Source: Kuenenia sp039794105 | GTDB lineage: Bacteria; Planctomycetota; Brocadiia; Brocadiales; Brocadiaceae | Length of the DNA stretch: 64,000 bases | NCBI RefSeq assembly: GCF_039794105.1 | Contig: NZ_JBDIWA010000002.1 | Location: 186,001 to 250,000, forward strand | Direction of reading: 5' to 3' | Translations under genes and position numbers: made by a program | The notes under the pieces: generated by a model | Seen by the model: only the letters and a program-made list of their open reading frames with translations | The model's database searches: none | What the model was told of the DNA's origin: nothing | Part shown: positions 59,884 through 64,000 of the stretch, piece by piece | Layout of the letters: the number at the start of each line of letters is the position of its first letter | How positions within the stretch are numbered: the stretch's first letter is position 1

Positions 59884-60906
59884 TCAGTTAAAATCATTTT
59901 TTTTGTTTATCATGAGAACATCAGCTTCTTCACGCGTCATAGGAACAATTTCCATTATTTTCGCAGGTGTTCCATTGTTCGATTTTCTCACAGCCACTTT
60001 TGTCTGTGGAAGAAATTGTGATTTCCCGTATCTCGCTGCGATACGCGCTGAAGTGTGAATTTTTTCTTCCGTAATTTCACCGCGAACCAACGTGATCGGA
60101 CCTGGCACATCAATCAAATTTAACAGATAATCGCCGGATTTAAAAAGGGCGGCTATTCTTTCATTTTCCGCTTCGTTCCTTCCTACAATGGCTTTTGTTG
60201 TATTATCTATTTTAAAATGCCTTCCCACCTTCAGAAGATTAACATCATTTACATCGGCATCGGATGTCTCTATCAAATCTCTCATGCGGTGCGCGAATTC
60301 CGGGTCAGTAAGCAAACATCCTCCGGCAGAACAAGGATAATCTTTGATCTCAAAAACATCTGCCAGTTGTATTTGCTCTTTCCTGGAACGTCCTCTGATT
60401 TGAAGCAGCTTTTCTCGGTCCACAAGCCCGAGTTTTTCAGGGATAGTCGGTTCCATATGCTTTGCGCACAATGGTCTCAATACCAGTCCGGTAAGGTTTG
60501 CCTCTTTATCAATAATCCTCATAGCTTCCTTTCGCTGGGACATAGGTCTTTGTCCCAGTACCTCCCCGGTAATAATAAAATCTGCGCCAATTTCGCGCAT
60601 GTAGTCTCCCGCCGCACGGAAAATATTAATCCTGCAATCGATACACGGATTCATGTGTTTCCCATATCCATGTTTTGGTTTTTTCACTATTTCCAAAAAT
60701 CGATCTGTGGTATTAATTACCTTAATCGGTATTCCAAATTTTTCTGAAACTTTTACTGCTTCCAATTTGCAACTGCCATGTGAAGTACAGCGGCAAAAAA
60801 CTGTGACAAAGTTCAGCGCTATAACCTCAATACCTTGCTCCTGAATAACGTGTATCGCCAAAGTGCTATCTAAACCACCGGATAATAATGCCAAAGCCTT
60901 AGCCAA
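59884..60906 (-). CDS. PP-loop ATPase, ThiI/MnmA-like tRNA-thiolation candidate
   Basis: This 340-residue protein has PP-loop SGGLDSTLA at residues 9-17, then FVTVFCRCTSHGSCKLEA, PCIDCRINIFRAAGDYM (CxxC), GADFIITGEVLGQRPMSQR and a second Cys pair region CSAGGCLLTDPEFA. The C-terminal 120 residues form a separate domain (GRNEAENERIAALF; RKSNNGTPAKIMEIVP). PP-loop proteins with these Cys motifs adenylate RNA for sulfur transfer. It lacks the THUMP domain of ThiI, so a planctomycete/archaeal-type COG0482-like enzyme is more likely. Start at ATG 60906 after a standard ribosome site. Confidence 0.85.
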   Translation of the reverse strand: MAKALALLSGGLDSTLAIHVIQEQGIEVIALNFVTVFCRCTSHGSCKLEAVKVSEKFGIPIKVINTTDRFLEIVKKPKHGYGKHMNPCIDCRINIFRAAGDYMREIGADFIITGEVLGQRPMSQRKEAMRIIDKEANLTGLVLRPLCAKHMEPTIPEKLGLVDREKLLQIRGRSRKEQIQLADVFEIKDYPCSAGGCLLTDPEFAHRMRDLIETSDADVNDVNLLKVGRHFKIDNTTKAIVGRNEAENERIAALFKSGDYLLNLIDVPGPITLVRGEITEEKIHTSARIAARYGKSQFLPQTKVAVRKSNNGTPAKIMEIVPMTREEADVLMINKKNDFN

Positions 60907-60948
60907 CGTAATGCTCCTTAAAACAGTAAAAAAATAATCTTAACTTTC

Positions 60949-61085
60949 GTAACACTTTAGTTTTTTGAAAAAGTATGGGCGAAGCATTTGCCCGTTTGGG
61001 TATGAACGCATTTATGACAATTTACGGCAAATGCTTCGCCCTACACGACGATTATTGGAATTTTTCAAAAAACTAAATTGTTAAA
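60949..61085. repeat. Family C element, copy C6, with 7-bp target duplication
   Basis: Left end gtaacactttagttttttga, right end tcaaaaaactaaattgttaa, with the full core gtatgggcgaagcatttgcc ... gcaaatgcttcgccctac between. Direct repeats aactttc flank it at 60942-60948 and 61086-61092. Total 137 bp and almost wholly palindromic, with no coding capacity. Confidence 0.75.
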
Positions 61086-61113
61086 AACTTTCAAAGTAAC
61101 GCCTATTGCGGTC

Positions 61114-61446
61114 TTATTGAAGGGTTTCTTTTCTGACCCAGTTCAGATAATCATTTGAGCCGCGAACTATAGGTGCGGCGATAATTTCAGGCACCTCGTA
61201 ACTATGCAATTGGCGGATACGGTCTGCAACTCTTTCAAAGAGTTCTTCCTTTGTTTTACAGATCATGAGCGCCTCGTTCTCAAAAGTAACCTTTCCTTGC
61301 CATTGAAATATGGATTCAATAGGATTCATTATATTGCAGCAGGCAACTAACCTTTCATCCACTAGTGTTTTACCTATTTCTCTGGCCTCATTTATTGAAC
61401 CTGCCGTTACAAATACAATTATTGTTTCCGGTATGTTATCAGACAA
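61114..61446 (-). CDS. cutA: CutA1 divalent-cation tolerance-like protein
   Basis: This 110-residue protein has the typical CutA1 opening IIVFVTAGSINEAREIGKTL, then VDERLVACCNIMNPIESIFQW, EALMICKTKEELFERV and LHSYEVPEIIAAPIV. It forms a trimer with PII-like fold; the role in metal tolerance is debated. Five bases separate it from the gene for a small membrane protein upstream. Confidence 0.95.
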   Translation of the reverse strand: MSDNIPETIIVFVTAGSINEAREIGKTLVDERLVACCNIMNPIESIFQWQGKVTFENEALMICKTKEELFERVADRIRQLHSYEVPEIIAAPIVRGSNDYLNWVRKETLQ

Positions 61447-61450
61447 TTTT

Positions 61451-61867
61451 TTACACTCTCAGTTCTTTTTCTATGGTGCTTTTATTGCATGTACCGCCAT
61501 ATTTCTTAAGGATCAATTCTATTTTTTCACTCTGCGCTTCATCTTCCGTAACGTAGACAAGCGAGCAACGGCAGCCGTTCGGGTTTTTGCAACGGTGATG
61601 CGGGGGTTTTATTGAATGATGTATTTCGTGATTGGGTAAAAAATGTTTCCCGTCAAGTTCTTTGCAAATATCACATGTTGAATCGTCCTTTGTTGCAGAA
61701 TAAAACAAATAAGAAATTTCTTTAACACGATTTGTATTGAAAACATCTCTTTTTTGTTCAGTACGGCTTCTAGTACTCCCCCCCCTTTGTTTCCCCCCCT
61801 GCAGACTCTTTTTTAGCGAAAGGTACACCAGATAGATTATGGCAAAGATAATAATAAATCGCAGCAT
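61451..61867 (-). CDS. Small membrane protein with phage-MuF-like Cys/His motif
   Basis: This 138-residue protein has one membrane helix (FIIIFAIIYLVYLSLKK, residues 4-20), a basic linker, then STCDICKELDGKHFLPNHEI followed by KPPHHRCKNPNGCRCSLVYV. The CxxCxxLDGKxF...PPHHxxC..CRC series resembles the metal-binding C-terminus of SPP1 gp7/MuF phage head proteins. The membrane anchor is not part of those proteins, so this may be a cellular recruitment of the fold. No phage genes are nearby. Confidence 0.7.
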   Translation of the reverse strand: MLRFIIIFAIIYLVYLSLKKSLQGGKQRGGSTRSRTEQKRDVFNTNRVKEISYLFYSATKDDSTCDICKELDGKHFLPNHEIHHSIKPPHHRCKNPNGCRCSLVYVTEDEAQSEKIELILKKYGGTCNKSTIEKELRV

Positions 61868-61874
61868 TTCTGGT

Positions 61875-62111
61875 TTATCCGGTACCTTTTGGTTTTCTCA
61901 GCATGAATAAAAAAAGTCCTCCGACAACAAGCACCCCTTGTGTTAGTATGACACTCTTTATCCATATGGCAAAACAGTTCCAGAATAAATCGGCGCCACG
62001 AATTTGATCTATTGAGCGCGAAACGCTTACGAATGAATAAAGCGAAATTAGTGTAATAATCAGCGCCATAACAGTTATAATGAGTACTTTTAATCTTGGC
62101 TTTATGGTCAT
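61875..62111 (-). CDS. Small two-helix membrane protein
   Basis: About 78 residues from ATG 62111 (MTIKPRLKV; four residues longer if the upstream ATG is used). Two membrane helices: VLIITVMALIITLISLYSF and SVILTQGVLVVGGLFLFML. There are 7 bases to the MuF-like gene; the three small genes with cutA form a short operon. Function unknown. Confidence 0.65.
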   Translation of the reverse strand: MTIKPRLKVLIITVMALIITLISLYSFVSVSRSIDQIRGADLFWNCFAIWIKSVILTQGVLVVGGLFLFMLRKPKGTG

Positions 62112-62126
62112 TTTTCCTCTCAAAGT

Positions 62127-63437
62127 TCATTTTTCTCCGAATGTAACGACTATTTCTTCAGAATTATTTTGTTTATCCGCAGATGCATTATTCTTCTTAT
62201 TTCTCGTTTTCGAGATCAATTTGGCGGCAATATTGTATTCATGGAAAGCGTCATCAATCAAACCGCTTTTATCATAGGCATCTGCTAAATGATAAAGGGT
62301 TTGTATATTTTCCGGATCAATACTCAACGCTTTTTTAAACGCTGCTATCGCTTCTGAAAACATATCTTTGTTGGCATATGCCAAGCCAAGATTGAAATGT
62401 ATTTTAGATGAACCAGGACTCAGTGCGATAAATTTGCTCCACGCCGATATTGCATCATCATAAAGGCCTGTTTGCATATAAACACTGCCTAGTTCTTTGT
62501 AAGCCTTGGGGAAATCAGGGTTTGAGGCAATAGCCTTGTTGTATATAAGGATTGCTTTTTCCGGCTGTCCTTTTTCTGCGTATGCCTCTCCAAGTTTGCA
62601 CAGTGCGTGGATGTTATTCGGGGTGATTCGTATAATATTCTCATATTCGAAAATCGCCTCGTCATAAAGTCCGTTTTCCAGGTAAATATCCGCAAGATTT
62701 AATCGGGCGATAATATTGGATGGATCTTTTGCCAGGAGGTTTTTGTATAAATTTATGGCATCATTTACCATCCCCTTCATGGTATAGGTACAACTGAGGT
62801 AGTAATAGGACATCAAATCATTAGGATACCCTGCAATGATATTTTTAAATGAAGAGAGGGCGTCGTCAAATAAACCACTCGTATACTGGTTATAACCAAT
62901 AATGTATCCGGGAGAAATAGCTTTAGTTTCGATTTGGAATTTTTTTTTCGTTACTTCAAGGCTTGCCTCCCTTTTGGCAATTTCTAAATTCTTTTTTGCC
63001 ACCATATCCTGCGGATTTATTTTTAATGCCCTCTGATGTTCGGCAATTGCCTCTTCAAACAAACCCTTCTTTGTGTATGCAAAGCCCAGATTATCGTGCG
63101 CCTTTGAGTAATCAGGATTCAGCTTAATGGCAAGTTTGAATTCTTCTATTGCGCTATCGTATTCTTGTATATTGCAATAGGACACGCCAAGGTTGTTGTG
63201 CGACTCTGCAAGGTCAGGATTCAAAGCAATAGCCCTTTTAAATTGGATGATGGCCTCATGAATCATGTCCTTGTCGAAATATTTCGTCCCGAGATTGTTA
63301 TAATCCATTGCCAGTTGGTATTTTCTTGCTTTACTTTGACTCCCCGTCTCCCCTGTGTGGCTAAAGGAACAGCCAGCACAGAACACTGCAAGGCACATGA
63401 AAATCAATGTTTTCTTCAATTGCAAATTCCTTAACAA
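62127..63437 (-). CDS. TPR-repeat lipoprotein
   Basis: This 436-residue protein has a lipoprotein signal (LIFMCLAVFCAGC). From residue 45 it is almost entirely TPRs, about ten (KAIALNPDLAESHNNLG type; AIEEFKLAIKLNPDYSKAH; AFKKALSIDPENIQTLYHL). A tail without TPR ends the protein. A lipid-anchored interaction scaffold is likely. It starts the minus-strand run that reads into the small membrane-protein genes. Confidence 0.85.
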   Translation of the reverse strand: MLRNLQLKKTLIFMCLAVFCAGCSFSHTGETGSQSKARKYQLAMDYNNLGTKYFDKDMIHEAIIQFKRAIALNPDLAESHNNLGVSYCNIQEYDSAIEEFKLAIKLNPDYSKAHDNLGFAYTKKGLFEEAIAEHQRALKINPQDMVAKKNLEIAKREASLEVTKKKFQIETKAISPGYIIGYNQYTSGLFDDALSSFKNIIAGYPNDLMSYYYLSCTYTMKGMVNDAINLYKNLLAKDPSNIIARLNLADIYLENGLYDEAIFEYENIIRITPNNIHALCKLGEAYAEKGQPEKAILIYNKAIASNPDFPKAYKELGSVYMQTGLYDDAISAWSKFIALSPGSSKIHFNLGLAYANKDMFSEAIAAFKKALSIDPENIQTLYHLADAYDKSGLIDDAFHEYNIAAKLISKTRNKKNNASADKQNNSEEIVVTFGEK

Positions 63438-63624
63438 ACAGTAGTTACAGAATAAATTCTTTTCGGCATTTAACAGTAATAGTTATTTTAATCTATAGAT
63501 AAATACTTTCAAAGTCAATATTAAAAAACAGTGATAGAAAGACATCTCCATGATTTCAAAGTAGGAAAGCGGAATCTTTTTAATGGCATTTACACCTCTC
63601 AGTGTCTCTTCGCTGCTGAGTATT

Positions 63625-64000
63625 TCACAAAAGTTCCATCACTGCATTTCTCAGTGTATTGGTAACATAAATGGTATATTCCCGATCAGTCCTTGAATTA
63701 TCAAAGGAGAGCGGTTTACCAAATGATATTTTCACGTTCCTGTTTTCAGGATACGATAAGAATCCACGCTTTGGCATAAATCGGTTGCTTCCACTTATTG
63801 CCATAGGGACGACCCTTCTTTTTGATTTTAAGACAATAAGCGATATCCCTCTTTTGAATGTCCCCAGTGTGCCATCTTCGCTTCTTGTGCCTTCCGGGAA
63901 TATCACCAGTGATTTTTGTTTTGCGGTTAACTCATTAATTGCTTTTATGAGACTAGTGTATGCCTTTCTGTCCTCTTCCCTTTTAATAGGTATATGTCCT
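63625..64000 (-). CDS. plsC: 1-acyl-sn-glycerol-3-phosphate acyltransferase, C-terminal part; start outside window
   Basis: The frame stays open to the window edge: GHIPIKREEDRKAYTSLI and then SLVIFPEGTRSEDGTLGTFK and VVPMAISGSNRFMP. The IFPEGTRS motif III and PMAISGS motif IV mark PlsC-type acyltransferases. The HX4D motif I lies beyond the edge. The visible part is 124 codons. It would acylate lysophosphatidic acid in phospholipid synthesis. An internal ATG at 63906 is not the true start. Confidence 0.92.
   Translation of the reverse strand, partial: GHIPIKREEDRKAYTSLIKAINELTAKQKSLVIFPEGTRSEDGTLGTFKRGISLIVLKSKRRVVPMAISGSNRFMPKRGFLSYPENRNVKISFGKPLSFDNSRTDREYTIYVTNTLRNAVMELL

Overview
The window looks like chromosome of an anammox planctomycete (Candidatus Kuenenia/Brocadia type). 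This is an inference from an octaheme HAO-like protein, a dense multiheme cytochrome c operon with a cytochrome b-like membrane anchor, an Rh-type ammonia channel, many TPR and lipoprotein genes, a STAND/BTAD regulator and moderate GC with long repeat-filled gaps. No rRNA, tRNA or CRISPR array was recognised.

Layout. 0-9.3 kb: the end of a hybrid histidine kinase, then a decayed zone holding a truncated metzincin protease, a large STAND/BTAD regulator, a remnant of an Eco57I/PglX-type methylase and a TPR-like gene split by a small inverted-repeat element, followed by a two-gene GTPase module. 9.9-15.3 kb: an envelope cluster (PEGA/CsgG-like proteins, COG3014 lipoprotein, YcfL-like and LpoB-like lipoproteins). 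15.4-22.5 kb: NtrC-type regulator with PAS histidine kinase, MoeB/ThiF-like protein, pyruvate-kinase C-domain-like protein, DUF362 protein and a cupin/SHOCT lipoprotein. 23.3-28.1 kb: a lectin-fold/Rh channel fusion, glutamate formimidoyltransferase, glutaredoxin-like protein and a UMF1-type transporter. 28.3-33.8 kb: a defence-like island (HigA-like antitoxin, GmrSD/DUF262 protein, a broken type III restriction helicase, Fic protein). 34.3-38.3 kb: a tightly coupled operon for a putative membrane-bound electron-transfer complex with 22 predicted haem sites. 39.2-43.5 kb: DsrE-like protein, hemerythrin, HAO-like octaheme protein, aldo/keto reductase and DUF2024. 44.1-46.8 kb: an IS66 remnant and a degraded integron with high-GC cassette-like genes, one attC-like site and a dead integron integrase. 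47-53.3 kb: PilZ, pyrE, ychF and a TonB-ExbB-ExbD system whose exbB and exbD are separated by a HicBA toxin-antitoxin insertion. 53.5-64 kb: a ferredoxin, two polyprenyl-phosphate sugar transferases, TPR proteins, a PP-loop ATPase, CutA, small membrane proteins and a PlsC-like acyltransferase running off the end.

The main signal that genes alone do not explain is the repeat landscape. At least three families of 100-320 bp inverted-repeat elements occur. Individual copies show target-site duplications of 9, 8 and 7 bp, and some split or truncate genes or supply stop codons. There are also REP-like palindromes and tracts of drifting 7-bp tandem repeats, one of them apparently translated in frame inside PyrE.
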